Positions 9,836-21,408 of a DNA stretch of 25,718 nucleotides are shown one piece after another (within the stretch, counting starts at the first letter, position 1; every line of letters starts with the position of its first letter). Source of the DNA: Diplocarpon mali (lineage: Eukaryota; Ascomycota; Leotiomycetes; Helotiales; Drepanopezizaceae); assembly GCA_024741835.1 (NCBI GenBank), contig JAENRP010000204.1, forward strand, positions 6,413 to 32,130. The letters are read 5' to 3'. The notes below the pieces were generated by a model. It did not search any database, was not told where the DNA came from, and saw only the letters and a list, made by a program, of their open reading frames with translations. The position numbers and the translations under genes are program-made.

Positions 9836-10030
9836 TATTGAGCTTAAGTAAGTCGGCGCAGTAGGTATAAGAAACTTCTAAAGGTTGATAGTCGATATAT
9901 TAGTAAGAGTTAAGGAAGGAAGGTTACCCCTTTCTTCTTTATAGCTATATACGTATCAATATCCTACTAACTAAGCAGTAGGGTCATATGACAATATATC
10001 GGAGTGATGGCTGTATCACCTATCTCAATA
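9836..10030 (-). repeat. 5' LTR of inner copia
   Basis: This is the 195-bp LTR on the right side (5' in element orientation), differing from 3933-4127 at 18 positions, all transitions. It is followed by the TAAAC target duplication. Confidence 0.93.
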
Positions 10031-10035
10031 TAAAC
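10031..10035. repeat. target site duplication of inner copia, right copy
   Basis: TAAAC, identical to 3928-3932. Reading on from here continues the outer gag frame. Confidence 0.85.
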
Positions 10036-11180
10036 TACTATTAGAATAAGTCTCTAAGACTATCGATAGAACGCTTTTAGCTTCTATAATAGCTTAAGCT
10101 TAAATCTAAGCTAAGAAGCTCTCCTCCTTAATACCTAATAGAGATACTCCTATAAGTGGAACTACTACTAATGACCTATATATTAATTTAGTAAACTAAT
10201 AACTCTTAATTTAAGGCCTAGTATCTATTTTATAGTTTAATATTACGCCTTTTAATAAGGCTATTTAATCTTAGATAAGGCTTTAGTACTACAACATACT
10301 ACGCTAAGGTAAGATTAAGAGAACTAATACTTAGTAGTAGATCTAGGAGTAGTAGGAGGCGTACTGCTTAATAAAGTAATATAGTTTTCCTAAGATTAAA
10401 GGGAGATTAGGAGTGATTGACTTTTTAGACTTAATTATAGTAAAGATTAATTTAAGTTAGGCGACTCACTTAAAGGAGGAAATAATCATTAATAAGCAAA
10501 TAGGAGCCCTATATAAGTATAACTTAATATAGCTAAGCTGCGCCCTAAAGGGCATTGAATCTAATAGAGCGATTAATAATAAAGGGCTAGCAGTTTTTAC
10601 TACTTAAGAGTCTTTCCTAAATGCCGAAACCCTTTCGCAGGCTCTAGCGAGTAGCTCTTAAAATCGCTCTATAAGCTCTAGAAGGGAAATTAAGCCTAAG
10701 TGCCCTTGTAGAGGCTCTACCAACCACTATTAGAAGCCCTAGGACTATTACAAACTATTATACGCTATAGACGGGTATAAGGAAAATATAAAGGTTCTTC
10801 CCTTATAAGAGGAGGTCCTATAAATATAAAAGGCATTAAATGTAAGAGACTAGTTTAAGGGTCTTTAAGCATGGCTTAAAGAGAATGATATTATAATAAT
10901 AGTAATTGATAAATTTAAAGGAAAGGCTTTAGCCTTTAAAGAGGATGGTTTAAGCAAAAGGGAGAACTTACTAGTCTTTATAATAATAGATCCCTTTGCT
11001 TTTAACGCTTTTGAAGAATCGTTTAACGTCTACTACCTCTTTAAGCTAGAATGCTACCCGCTTTCCTTAAGTATGCTCTTTAATAATTGCGTAGTTATTT
11101 ATATTATTAATTCGAAGGATTTACTTATTACAAGCACCTTTAAGCCGTCTGGCGACTTATAGTAATATATTGAAGTAGGT
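10036..11180 (+). pseudogene. outer copia gag 3' part and protease relic
   Basis: This continues the gag interrupted at 3932. The frame reads SKTIDRTLLASI at about 10052-10087, a Gag core with EAYCLIKQY near 10350 and FPKIKGRLGVIDFLDL at about 10389-10435. A Cys-His segment KCPCRGSTNHY lies at about 10698-10730, which resembles the short C-x-C...H...C knuckle of fungal copia Gag. The protease region near 11080-11165 reads VVIYIINSKDLL, where the family has D-S-G-A-A-x-H-I-x-N; the catalytic Asp-Ser-Gly is no longer legible. Stops are TAA/TAG at expected Gln or Trp. Confidence 0.8.
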
Positions 11181-11559
11181 ACCTTAAGACTCCTAATTAT
11201 TAGGAAAGGTAATAGATATATAATAGACTCTCTTTTATAATATGATAGCTCTCTTATAAGGATAACGCTGCGCAATATTACTATTATAAAGGAGTTTACT
11301 ACTAATATTATCTTAGAGAGGCTTCTTGCGGATAAGGGTTTTTAATACTTTAGGGTAGACCTTACTTTACGCTTTAGGAGCATTGGAGATTCTATAAAGC
11401 GAGCTTAGTTAAAGCGTTACTATAATCTCGTTTTTCTTTAAATATAAGCCTATTAACTATTTAAATCTTTTAAATATACTTTAATATAACTTCTCTACTT
11501 TAATAGCGTTTCCTATAGCTGAGATAACGCTTTATAATAGGTTCTAGTTTAGCTATATG

Positions 11560-12900
11560 CCTATCGAGGTATAGGATAATAACGCGTATATATAGTACCT
11601 TTGCATAGGCTACTTAGGCGCAAAGGCTCTCTAAGCGCTAGTTAAGTGCGCTAAGGGAGTGAAGATCAAGGGAATATAAAGGCTAGAGTACTTTATATGC
11701 GTAATAGCGTTTGCTAAATAAGTTATTTCTTGCGCTACCTTTAAGAATCAATCTTTAAGGCCCTTCTTTAAGATCTCTTAAGATCTCTTTAACTTTTTAA
11801 ATAACTTATATAATAGTTGCTTATAAGTTCTTTTAATTAAAGATAAGTATAGCAGTATACTTTAGACATTCTTATTAAGATCGAAGGGTAGAGATATAGT
11901 TATAAAGGTCCTTTAAGCCTTTAAAGCATAGGTAAAACGCTAATATAGGCTTTCTATTTATAAAATTAGGTAAGATAATGATACTTTAATAATCTCCTTA
12001 AAGGAAGACTCTTTTATAAAGTACTAGAGATAGGTAAAAGAGGAGGGAATTGATTTAGAGCTTACTCTTGCCTATATATACTAATCTAATAGAGGCGCAG
12101 AGCAAGTAGAAAGGGAGTTAATTAAATACTCTATTAAAATAAGGATCTACGCTAGGCTTTTAGCAAGCCTTTGGCCAAAGGTTATAAAGGCTGCTATATA
12201 CCTTTATAATATCTCCCTACTCGCTAGGAAGAAGATGATCTTATTAAGCGAGGCTCTTTATAGTAAGTTTAAGTAGTATTTTCGATTTTATAAGCTATTG
12301 CTTATTAAGCAAATAACGGCAAGCTTAAAGCCCGACTGGAGTCGCATTTATGCGTATAGTACTTGCATATACCCTTTAATTAAAGAGAAGAAGGCAAGGA
12401 AGGACCGCCGAACCTTTAAAATTGAACTATAAGGGTATTTAAGTTACTTAATTAGATATATTACCTTTAATATTTATAGAATCTGGGTTCTTATACTTTA
12501 GTAAGTAATAACGACTTATAATATCGAATTCAATAAGTCTCTCTTCTATAGTCTAGAAGCTAAGCGTATAAACCCTATATTGCGCTAGGAACTTAAGATA
12601 ACCTTCTAATTGATCGAAGAGGGAGAGGGAGCTTAGGACGCTAAGTTCGAAGGCATTTTTAAGAAATCAGAGCTTATTATAAGGCTAAACGCAATTGCTA
12701 TAAAAGAAGCTACTATATAAAAAGAGCTTATATTATATACTAATGCTACTTTATAGCCTTTAACTAATAATATAAAAGGCCTTAACTTAAATCCAAATTC
12801 TTTAAAAGACCCGCTTAGAAACTTAAGGGTAGAAGCAAGCAAATTAGAAGCTACTTCGCCAGTCTTTAAAAAAGCAAATAGCAACTAGAGCTTAAAGGTA
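11560..12900 (+). pseudogene. outer copia GAG-pre-integrase and integrase relic
   Basis: The GAG-pre-integrase module reads GYLGAKAL at about 11600-11630 and LEYFICVIAFAK at about 11680-11715, with some His/Cys ligands changed. The integrase core follows: RPFFKIS at about 11755, LLRSKGRDIVIKVL at about 11875-11915, then I-R-x-D-N-D near 11970 (second catalytic Asp present), and an LELTLAYIYQSNRGAEQVE segment at about 12055-12115 with the catalytic Glu kept. C-terminal motifs ASLWPKVIKAAIYLYNIS (about 12160-12215) are typical of copia integrases. The - strand open frame at 12633-12884 is a shadow and not a gene. Confidence 0.9.
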
Positions 12901-13499
12901 ATAATTCTTTATAAAGGCCCTATTAAAGAAGGAACTATAAATGACTTTAAAGGAATCTTTAAAAATAAGTTTTATAAGGCGATCGGCAGATCTTTAGCCG
13001 CTATTTTATATAAGAATAGAGATAGCTTAAAGGCTTTAAGATAAAGTCTTTAATTATAAAGGCAGGCCTTAATAAACTTTAGTAAAAGGCTAAAGGCACT
13101 ACTATTAAGATTTAAAAGGAGCTTTAATAGTCTTATAAGAAGCGATTAGAAAAAGGAGCAGGCCTTAATAATATAATACCTTAAGTTATAATACTAGCTT
13201 AAAGACTTTAGGCTTAAGAGATAAAGCTACCTAGACTCCTAAAGGAACCTTTAGTAATAATAAAAATAGAAGAGGAGACTTATAAAGAAAAGCGCAAAGA
13301 GGAACTCCCTCTTCTTAAGTAAAAGAGGATAAAACGCTTAAGCGTTAAGTAATAAGAGACTTTAAAAGTGTATACTATTACTTTAAAGTATATACTCTTT
13401 TAAAGTAATATTGATTTACCTTACTCCTTATATATATAGAAGTTTATATCAACCTTTTAAGCGAATAAATAGATAAGAGAGGATAAGAAGGACTATTTA

Positions 13500-15150
13500 A
13501 TAGTTTATATAATTATTAAAGCTATAATTAATAGTTAGGTAAAGGACAAAGCTTAGTCTCTTAACCACTTATAGTACTAAGGCTCTTTGCCAAAGCCTTT
13601 AAAAGGATAGCTGGACTTAGAGAAGTACCCTTTTAATAAACGATTTAAAGAAGGAGGGCGCTAGGAGATTAAGAATCTAGAATCTTAAAGTTGCTAAAAA
13701 ATCGTATAAAAGGACTACTTAAAGCTCTTGCTAATACTATTAAAATAGGTTTTTACTTATAAGGTTAATAGCTTTAGCGAGCTTTTAAAGTGCCGATTAT
13801 AGCTAATTATATAAAGGGATCTTTAAGATAAAGCTTCAATTTTCTCAACCTATATAGCTACGCTTATAGCAAGGTCTTTTAAAGTATTAATAGCACTTAC
13901 CGCATACTTTAATATAGAAGTAAAGCAGTTCGACGTTATTAATGCGTTCGTTAACGCTCCTAGAGACCTAAGGAGTACTTTAATCATATACTTCCTACTA
14001 AATGGCTTTAAGCGCCCTAGTATAGTAGTAGAACTGGACCGCGCGCTCTACAGGCTAAAAGACTCTTTAGTACTATAGTATAGGAACTTCGCAGGAATGC
14101 TTAAGGGCCTTTAACTTAAGCTACTAAGCGAGGAGCCTTATATTTTTATAATAAAGGATCGTATAGTCTTTATAGCGTTTTATATTAATAATATTTAAGT
14201 ATTATATAAGGCCTTTAACTTAGATTAAGCGACTTATTTAATTAAAGACTTAAAGAAGGCGTACAAGCTTACTATTATAAGAGATATCTCCTAGTTCTTT
14301 AAAGTAAGGATTATTTAAAATAAGAAGGCAAAGAGGATCTCCTTAATTTATAATACCTATATTAAGAAGATCGCTTAAAAGTTTAGAGCTAATATAAGGA
14401 GAGTACTTAATACTCTACTACTAAAGAAGGAATTTATTAAAAACTTAAGGCAAGCTTCTTTAAAAAAGGTAAAGGAGTACTAAAAGAAAATAAGCTTTAT
14501 TCTTTATATAGCGATTATAATACGCTTAGATATTGCATTCGCAGCCTCTTAATTATCTTTCTTTTTAATTAATCTAAGCTTTAAGCACCTCTTAACTATA
14601 GATTAGACGCTTTAATACCTATATAGCATACGCTTCTTAAGAATTGCCTATAGCTTTAAGGCTAAGGAATACCAACTAGTCGCATCTTTAAATGCTTCTT
14701 TTAAAGATAATCGAAAGACCTATAGATCCTCTTAAGGATATATCTTCTTCTTATTTAAAGGACCGATTATTTAAAAAGCGAATTGCTAAGCGATTGTCAC
14801 GCTCTCTTCTATTAAAGTAGAACTCTATAGTATAGTTTCTACTGCAAAGGAGATAATAGCTATAAAATACCTCTTTAAGGAGATTCGCATAGATTCCCTC
14901 TTTAAATAGAATATATATTACGATAATTAATAGACGATTCAGCTAATTATTATAAAGAATAAGAAGATTAAAATAAGCCTTTAATATATCGAAATTAGCA
15001 ATATATAGATCTGCTAAGAGTATTAAAGAGGAAGCTTTTAAATAATCTACCTCTCTATTAAGGAGATATACATAGATAGGCTTACTAAGAATCTAGACTA
15101 TTAGAAGTTTAAAAGCTTTATTTATTTATTAAACCTTTAGAGCTTTTAAA
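13500..15150 (+). pseudogene. outer copia reverse transcriptase and RNase H relic
   Basis: The RT begins with EIKNLESQSCQKIV at about 13668, then VFTYKVNSFSELLKCRL at about 13748-13800, the palm segment EVKQFDVINAFVNAP at about 13918-13963, and ELDRALYRLKDS at about 14030-14070. The active-site box at 14181-14192 reads YINN; both catalytic Asp of Y-V-D-D are changed to Asn by G-to-A. The C-terminal part reads RLDIAFAAS near 14525, then RNase H with KAEYQLVAS-like sequence near 14670, LSSIKVELYSIVSTAKE at about 14802-14853, YYDNQQTIQL at about 14920-14948, and the conserved end IYIDRLTKNLDYQKF at about 15070-15112. The frame ends near 15150. It is the last pol module of the outer element. Confidence 0.92.
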
Positions 15151-16610
15151 CAATTATTTAATAACTTGCACTTATTAGTAAGTAGTTACTTATTATTAAA
15201 AGATTTATACTTATAAGCTCTTACTCTTTTATAGTTATATTTATTTATTTTCTCTTATAAAGCGTACTATAAAAGCTTCTCCTTTTTTAAAAATATAAGA
15301 TAGGTAATATTCCTAAGCTGCTATTATAAGGCGCAACCCTCTCTTAAATTCTCTTAGCTAAGGCCAAGAGCTAAAACGCTATAGCTATAAGCTCTATATA
15401 GATCTCCTTTTAAGAGAGGCCTACTAGCACTCCCTTAGCCAAAGGCCTGCTAGCAAATATACTAGCAATAGTAAGGGCAATAGCAGGAGGTGCGGCGATA
15501 GAGGCGGCAAGGGCAAGGGCGGTAAGGGCAAGGACAGGCGCGGTAATAGCAAGGGCTAAAGAGATAAATAGGAAGACTATAGTAGCGGCTGCGATAGCAG
15601 AAGCAAAAGGGATAAAAGCGGCAGCAATAGCAAAGGCGAATGGGTTTAAGCTAAAGGGGCTAAGAGCAAATGGGAATAGTACGCTAAGAGCAAGGGAGGC
15701 AGCAGCACTACTACTCGCAAGAGTAGCAGGCCCTCTTAGTATTAGGGTCCAATCGCTCTTATCTTTTAAAATTAGCTTAAAACTTAATAAGATTTAATAA
15801 GACGTACTATAGAAGCTCTAAAGCGTACCCTTTATTATATTAAGTAGTAGTACTACCTCCTTTTTAAAGGTGCTATAAGCGCAGGCCGATATAATAGCCT
15901 TTTAAGAAGTAAGAAGAGGTCCGCTAGCCTGCTAGCAGCTATTACTTAATATTATATAATAAATATAATGCATACTAAAGGTACTATTAAAGTATTAATA
16001 ATTGAGATTGCTAGTACTCTTATATGTAATATAATATATATACGTATTATCGCGCTCTATTATAGGCTTAGGCATATAGCGCGCAATAGGGGCAGGGCTC
16101 TTTAGCGGCGGCGGCGGTAGGGGCAGCAGCGGCAGCAAGGGCGATAGTAGCAGCAGCTTATTGCCTAGCAGGCGCTAGGACGAGCGCGCTAAGGTTATAG
16201 CTCTTAAGGGAGTGCTAGCGACCTAGCGCAAAGTTAGTACGATATAAGGTATAGGGACTCTAAGGGTCTTACTTTACAAGGGCGGCTAGGGCCACGATAA
16301 GCAGGAGTTCCTTTTATATTTAAAAAATTATTAGTATAAAGACGATATTTTTAAATAATAAAGGAGGGTTATTTTTAAAAGAAGGGAAGGAGAACCTCTG
16401 CGATAGAAATACTTTATAAGAAGCCTAATAAAGCACTAGCATAGAATTATAAAGATTCCTAAGAGCGCTTATTACCTATAGCAACCCTTCTTATTTTAAA
16501 AGGAACGACCTTTAAAGAGGCAGTATATAAGATAGAGCCTCTTTTCTTTATAACTGCTATTCTTTCTTTTATTTTATTTATATAGCTAAGCAATTCTAAG
16601 AGCATCGCCT
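15151..16610 (+). other. long 3' region of outer copia with GC-richer low-complexity tracts
   Basis: About 1.46 kb separate RNase H from the 3' polypurine tract, where copia elements usually have little. Two tracts are much more GC-rich than their surroundings: about 15470-15720 (GGCAAGGGCAA-type repeats; one + frame reads a Gly/Lys/Ser/Arg-rich peptide such as RGGKGKGGKGKDRRGN) and about 16090-16190 (GCGGCGGCGG and GCAGCAGC runs). The frame continues weakly to about 15945 with a Lys/Arg-rich segment. Whether this is an extra ORF, a captured sequence or another insertion cannot be settled from sequence alone. Confidence 0.5.
15424..16218. repeat. 14-bp inverted repeat around the GC-richer tracts
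   Basis: CTAGCACTCCCTTA at 15424-15437 recurs exactly in inverted orientation at 16205-16218. The pair encloses the GC-richer sequence (about 795 bp end to end). It could mark the ends of a non-autonomous inserted element, but no clear target duplication is visible. A chance match in low-complexity sequence is not excluded. Confidence 0.35.
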
Positions 16611-16620
16611 AACTAAGGGG
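16611..16620 (+). promoter_or_regulatory. polypurine tract of outer copia
   Basis: AACTAAGGGG lies two bases before the 3' LTR start set by the target duplication. Position and the AAGGGG end fit a plus-strand primer. Confidence 0.55.
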
Positions 16621-16622
16621 TA

Positions 16623-16819
16623 TATTATATAAAATAGATAGAGTCTCCACTTATTCTAAAGACCCTTTATATAATTATACTAAGTTATAGACTCTCCCTT
16701 TTCTTTCCAAAGTCTTCTTACTATATATATACTAGATAATAATACAATCAATCATCTTCCCCTACTTCTGCGAGCCTCTTAAGCGACCTAATAAAGGCCC
16801 TCCAGCCGACCGCACCACA
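16623..16819 (+). repeat. 3' LTR of outer copia
   Basis: This 197-bp copy is gapless against 3126-3322. Its first half carries most of the C-to-T and G-to-A changes, and its second half is better preserved than the 5' copy (for example CCGACCGCACCACA at the end). Confidence 0.93.
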
Positions 16820-16824
16820 ATCTC
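16820..16824. repeat. target site duplication of outer copia, right copy
   Basis: ATCTC, identical to 3121-3125. The gypsy integrase frame resumes immediately afterwards. Confidence 0.9.
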
Positions 16825-17990
16825 CTATTCCTAACCTAGATATTAGGCCTTTTCTATAAAGTCAGCCTTAATATTATATAGGTACTAACTACTAAGAATA
16901 GGATAATATATTTTATTCTAATAAAGGAAGACCTATTAGGATGGCCTAAAGGACGACCTTTAAGATCTGCTAACTCTAAATCTATTGCAAAGTTCCTTTA
17001 AGAAGACGTAGTCTATTGCTATAGACTTTTTAAAAGACTAACTATTAATAGAGGCCTTGAAAACAAAGGAGTAGTTAAAGCTTTCTTATGAAAATATAGT
17101 ATTAAGCGGGTTTAAATCTTAATATATAACTCGAAAGCTAATAAAGTAGTAGAATAAGAATATTATAATATTCTTAATAGTCTATCTAAAGTTACTTATA
17201 GAGGATTTAAGGATTAAATAAAACGCTTTTATAAAATACTCTTTACTTATTGAATAATAATCTATAAACTAATTAAAGTTATACTATTCTTCCTTATCTA
17301 TAGTAGAAAGGCATAGCTCCCTCTTAAATCTCAATAGCCTATTTAAAGATTATTCAACTATAGTCAAATTTAGAACCGTTCCAATTTACTTATAATAAGA
17401 TACTAATAACTTAAGCTTTAAGATATAGATATAAAAGAGATTATTTTGCAAAAGAAATAATATTAGGAAAAAGCTAAGGAAGCGTAGGCTGCTTTTAAAA
17501 TACTTAAGACTTACCCTATTTAAAAAGATAATCTTATCTTAGTTTATAATATTATAAGAAGTATTAATATATTAGTAGATACTAAACTTGACTATCGATA
17601 GCTTAGCCTATTTAAAGTTAAATTTAAGTAGAAAGAAAAGGGATACTATTCTCTTTAAGAACTTAATAGAGTTAATATTAAAGGAACCTTTGCAATTAAC
17701 CGACTAAAGCGCTTTTATTAATATAACTAGACCTTATTCCCTTTAAAAGACGAATTAGAAATTAATACAACCTCTAAATCTTCTATAAGAACTAATAGTA
17801 ATATAAGCAATTTTGAACCCTTAGATAAAGACTAAGATTTTTCCAATTTGACTTATAAGCTGGTCTTATAAGTAAAGAATATTAAAATACCTAATTAATC
17901 GCAACCTTAAGTTATTATTTTTAAAATATCTAAAGAACGCAGATAGGAATATTAAATGATTTCCTAGCTTATCAATTGTCCTACCTTCCT
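16825..17990 (+). pseudogene. Ty3/gypsy pol relic, C-terminal part (integrase core and C-terminal domain)
   Basis: This continues the pol cut at 3125: the codons for N-L before the insertion join L-F-L-T after it. The core reads GWPKGRPLRSANSKSIAKFL at about 16939-17000 and GLENKGVVKAFL at about 17050-17090, with catalytic Asp positions degraded. The C-terminal domain is clear: DNLILVYNIIRSINI at about 17527-17570 (family D-L-V-L-V-H-N), LDYRQLSLFKVKF near 17590-17625, and GTFAINRLKRFY at about 17680-17720. A tail with an acidic/Ser-rich stretch and a palindromic repeat (17848) follows in the same frame, ending near 17990. Neighbouring ORF-A starts 0.28 kb downstream in the same register. Family is firm; the end is approximate. 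Confidence 0.88.
17848..17875. repeat. palindromic repeat copy (gypsy pol C-terminal tail)
   Basis: Arms are TTGACTTATAAG and CTTATAAGTAA. In the pol frame it reads L-T-Y-K-L-V-L-Q-V. Confidence 0.75.
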
Positions 17991-18267
17991 TTAATCCTTA
18001 TTTTTACATTTTCGGCAAGGTCGCCTCCTTTATTATTTAAAATATAGATCTTTTAAGATCACTTTAAATTCTTACTTACTTTAACTTATTTTATATTCTT
18101 AATATAGGCCTTTAATTAAAGTATTCCTATTACTTTCCTTAAATAATAAATAAAAAGTCCAATTTCCTTAATATATATATAGTAAACCTATTATAGTTTA
18201 TATACCCTTTTAATTCTTATACCTTATTAAACTCTCTTATTTATACTCCTTATCTTTTATAAGTAAT
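17991..18267. other. pyrimidine/AT-rich spacer between gypsy pol and ORF-A
   Basis: T- and TA-rich sequence (for example TTAATATATATATAG near 18170) with no coding signal I can identify. It could hold the 3' end of pol and the leader of ORF-A. Confidence 0.4.
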
Positions 18268-19110
18268 ATGCCTTTAAAGAACTTACAAATGGTTTTATCT
18301 ACTATAATAAAGGATAAATAAATACTAGTTATAAACTTCTCTTAGGATAGTAGAGCTATTATATTATTAAAGAGCTTTAAATCGACCTACGTAGCTTTAG
18401 GAAATATAGAGTAATAAAAACTCCTTTTAGCTTATATAAATACTATTAATAATCTTTTAACCTAAGTAGCACTTGGAATTCTCTAATTCGACGACTTCTT
18501 AATTAAAGAATTAAGACTAAAGGGAATCTTTAAAAAGGAATTCTTAGCTGACGCAGATTAATATATAACTTTAGCTAATGCTTTTAAAATAGATTAAGAT
18601 AAAAGGGAAGAATCTATTTAATAATTAGATAATTCAGCCATTAATAAGAAAGGACTCTTATTTTATTCGCACTTCTTAATAAATATTGATTCTAATAATA
18701 GAAGGCAAGTATTATTAAAAATTCTTAAAGAGAATACTCCTACTATTAGAGCTATTCAGATTCTCAATTTCTTTATTATTTAAAAAGGAGTAGTAAAATT
18801 CTAAGGTAATCGAATTCGCAGTTGCAGATTTATAGGCCTATCTAATATAATACTTATAGCAGTTAATAGAGCTATAAAAAGATTAAATTAGGCTATAGAT
18901 ATTACCCTACTTAATAGTACTATTATTAATATACTAAGGCTCTACGCTTTTGCTTATAGTTTACTTATTTTAAAAGAGAACTGGACTCCTATATTAGGGT
19001 TTAAATAAGATTTCTTTAATAATAAAGAAAGGAATTAGTTATTTATAATTAAGCCTACTTTAAAATTCGCCTTTTAGCTTAAAGATATAATAAGTGCTAA
19101 ACTATATAAT

Positions 19111-19138
19111 TTAACTTATAGTCCTAGATTAGGAGTTA
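19111..19138. repeat. palindromic repeat in ORF-A, codon 282
   Basis: Imperfect palindrome read L-T-Y-S-P-R-L-G-V in frame. ORF-B has one at codon 281. Confidence 0.75.
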
Positions 19139-20498
19139 GAAATAAGAATTTTAAAACTGAACCTAACTTGCCTTTTATTAAAATGATTTTAGAAACTGCT
19201 ATTAAATAAACTGCCTAAATGCTTAATATAGCCTCTTTGGAATTTTTAGAATCTTTAAGGGACTCTCCTCTAATAGAACGACCTATTTTAGCTTAACCTT
19301 TAAAAAGGATAGATCGTTTAATAGCTACCTTAGCTAATTTGCAATTTGAAACTAAAGGATTATATACTTAATTAGACTCTTTCTTTAATAATTTAAAGGA
19401 GCTAGTTCTTAACTTCTTTATATTTATATATAACTATTTTAAAAACGATAATATAGGAGAAGACCCTATTCCTACTACTTTAAAGATAACTAAAAGAGTT
19501 GTTAAATAGATTCAATAGCTTATCTTAAATGAGTTTGCCCTTATAGATATTATTTAATTCTTTAATAATTATAAAAGTTAAGAACTTAGTCTTTTAGATA
19601 CTAAGCGAGACTATTTTATCTTATAAGAAAGAGAATGCAAAGAGGAATCTATTAATTAGGACATTTGTAATTATAGTAATATGCTTCAATTAGTTATTCT
19701 CAACCTTAAGCTTAAAGAATAATATAATATTCAAGTGTCTTTTATAATAAAAACTCGCTTTTAATAGTATCTTCCTAGTATAGAAATCGAAGGGAGAAGA
19801 CTTTACAACCTTTATATTTGCTCTCTTTCAGTTTACTATAGTCTTAATTATAAAGGCTTTAATATTAATAAAACTATTAAATACCTTAAACTTCTCTATA
19901 TAGTAGAAGATATTAATCTTTTTCTAATCTACCTTAATAATCAATTCTTTATCTCTTTAAAGATACGCAAATCTAACCTATTAATAATAGAGGCATCTTT
20001 AGGTATTATAAAATTTAAGGCTGATCCTAAAGCCTTAAAAGCATTAGAGCTAATTAAATAGAATAATTCTTTCTTTTTAATATTATTAAGTAATAAATAG
20101 TAAGAGGAAATAGAAGAAGAAGGGTTAATAGTAATGCCTAAACCCTTCAGATGCTACTTCCTAACTAATAATTTTACTACTAATAATAGTACTTTTATAA
20201 GTATATTCCTCTTTATTATAAGATAAGAAGCAAAGATATACCTTTATCACTTTTGCTTTATAAATAATGCGACCTTTATACTTTCTTATTTTTTCTATAA
20301 TATAATATTTAATCTTACTTAATAAGTCCTTTGGATATATTATAGACTCTACCTTTTAACTATAATAGTAAAAAGTAGAGGAGCCTATTAGCTTATAGCC
20401 TACCTCGAACCTTCCTAATTAATTAGTCTTAATCTTTATAATCAAGTCGTTTTAATAAAGAGAAATGCAAGTGCTACTAATAAAGAAAATCCGATTAT

Positions 20499-20525
20499 CA
20501 CTTACAGTCCTAGCCTGCGAGTCAA
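20499..20525. repeat. palindromic repeat in ORF-A, codon 744
   Basis: The right arm CTGCGAGTCAA is well preserved. It reads I-T-Y-S-P-S-L-R-V in frame. ORF-B has one at codon 753. Confidence 0.8.
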
Positions 20526-21382
20526 TTTTATTAGAAAGCAAGTCTTAGATTATCAGATCCTACTAATCGGATAAGGGCTAGCTTCTGGAAGCCTTAATAG
20601 GTAGATCGGCTCTTAGTTAGATATAAAACTTACTCTATTTGCGAAGAAGATAAGTCGATAGACTTCTTAAGTACTTAGTTTAAAATCTCAACTAACTTAT
20701 ATAACTATAAAAATGAAGTAAAAAGAGATCTTGCGGCCTATTACTAATAATAGTAACCTTATTATAGTAATAATAAAATAAGGGCACCTTCTTAAAATGC
20801 GCTTAGACAAACTTTATAAAACTAGTAGTTTTATAGCCTTTTATAATAATTATATAGCTATTTGCGATAAGAATACCTTGGAAAATAAGACTCGAATCTC
20901 CGATCTTATCTTTTCAGTCTTTATTTTAAAGCAACCTCTAGTACTTTAATAGATTAATATAAGTAGAACTACTGCACCTTTTAAGGTAGCTTTTTATCTT
21001 AAGAACTATAGTAGCCTCTTTAAAGCCATTATTAGTTAGCGCTCTTAAACAGATCCCTCTATTATAATCGAAGTATAGGAATTATTCCTTTTTAATAAGG
21101 ATAAATTGAAAATTCACTTTATAAAATATAATTAAAAACTCTTTAACGCCCTTATTAAGGCCTAGATAAATATTATAAATATTAAGTCGCTTTTTTATAA
21201 ACTCAAGTCTTAAGGATAATATGATAAAGTAAATGCTATCTGAGAGCCTAATGCACTGATTGATAAAGGTATTATTATAAGAAAGTTTGAAAAAGAGATA
21301 AATTAAAATGCTAATATAGTATTAAACCCTAATTTAGGAACTAATTTCCTATTTTTACCCTTAAGCTTAGAAACGCTAAGAC

Positions 21383-21408
21383 TGACTCGCAAGCCCAGCC
21401 TACGAGTA
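21383..21408. repeat. palindromic repeat in ORF-A, codon 1039
   Basis: TGACTCGCAAG and CTACGAGTA arms, among the least mutated copies. It reads L-T-R-K-P-S-L-R-V in frame. ORF-B has one at codon 1027. Confidence 0.8.

Larger units (their letters stand above)
3933..10030 (-). mobile_element. inner Ty1/copia LTR retrotransposon, RIP-inactivated, inserted in outer gag
   Basis: The element has 195-bp LTRs and a TAAAC target duplication. On the - strand it carries, in order, primer site, leader with short repeats, gag with zinc knuckle, protease, an array of palindromes, GAG-pre-integrase, integrase, reverse transcriptase and RNase H. It belongs to a different copia family from the outer element. 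It is the youngest layer of the nest: its LTRs differ by 18 of 195 bases, all transitions, versus about 29 of 197 in the outer pair. RIP prevents using this as a clock. Confidence 0.93.
3126..16819 (+). mobile_element. outer Ty1/copia LTR retrotransposon, RIP-inactivated, host of a nested element
   Basis: The element is bounded by 197-bp LTRs and a 5-bp target duplication. Its internal order is primer site, gag, protease, integrase, reverse transcriptase, RNase H, which is the copia order. It interrupts the gypsy integrase: taking it out with one ATCTC copy rejoins that frame. A 6.1-kb copia element on the opposite strand sits in its gag (3933-10030). Without the insert and one TAAAC the element would be about 7.6 kb, long for copia because of a 1.47-kb stretch between RNase H and the 3' LTR. 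I saw no palindromic repeat of the type found in the neighbouring elements. Confidence 0.93.

Noticed and set aside
3926..10037. A 9-bp target duplication TATAAACTA around the inner element, suggesting a DNA transposon
   Set aside because: It is fully explained by a 5-bp TAAAC duplication plus the LTR-end TA on each side, and the element has LTRs, a primer site and copia pol.
12633..12884. A - strand gene of 83 codons
   Set aside because: It is antisense to the outer copia region downstream of integrase, which reads coherently on the + strand.
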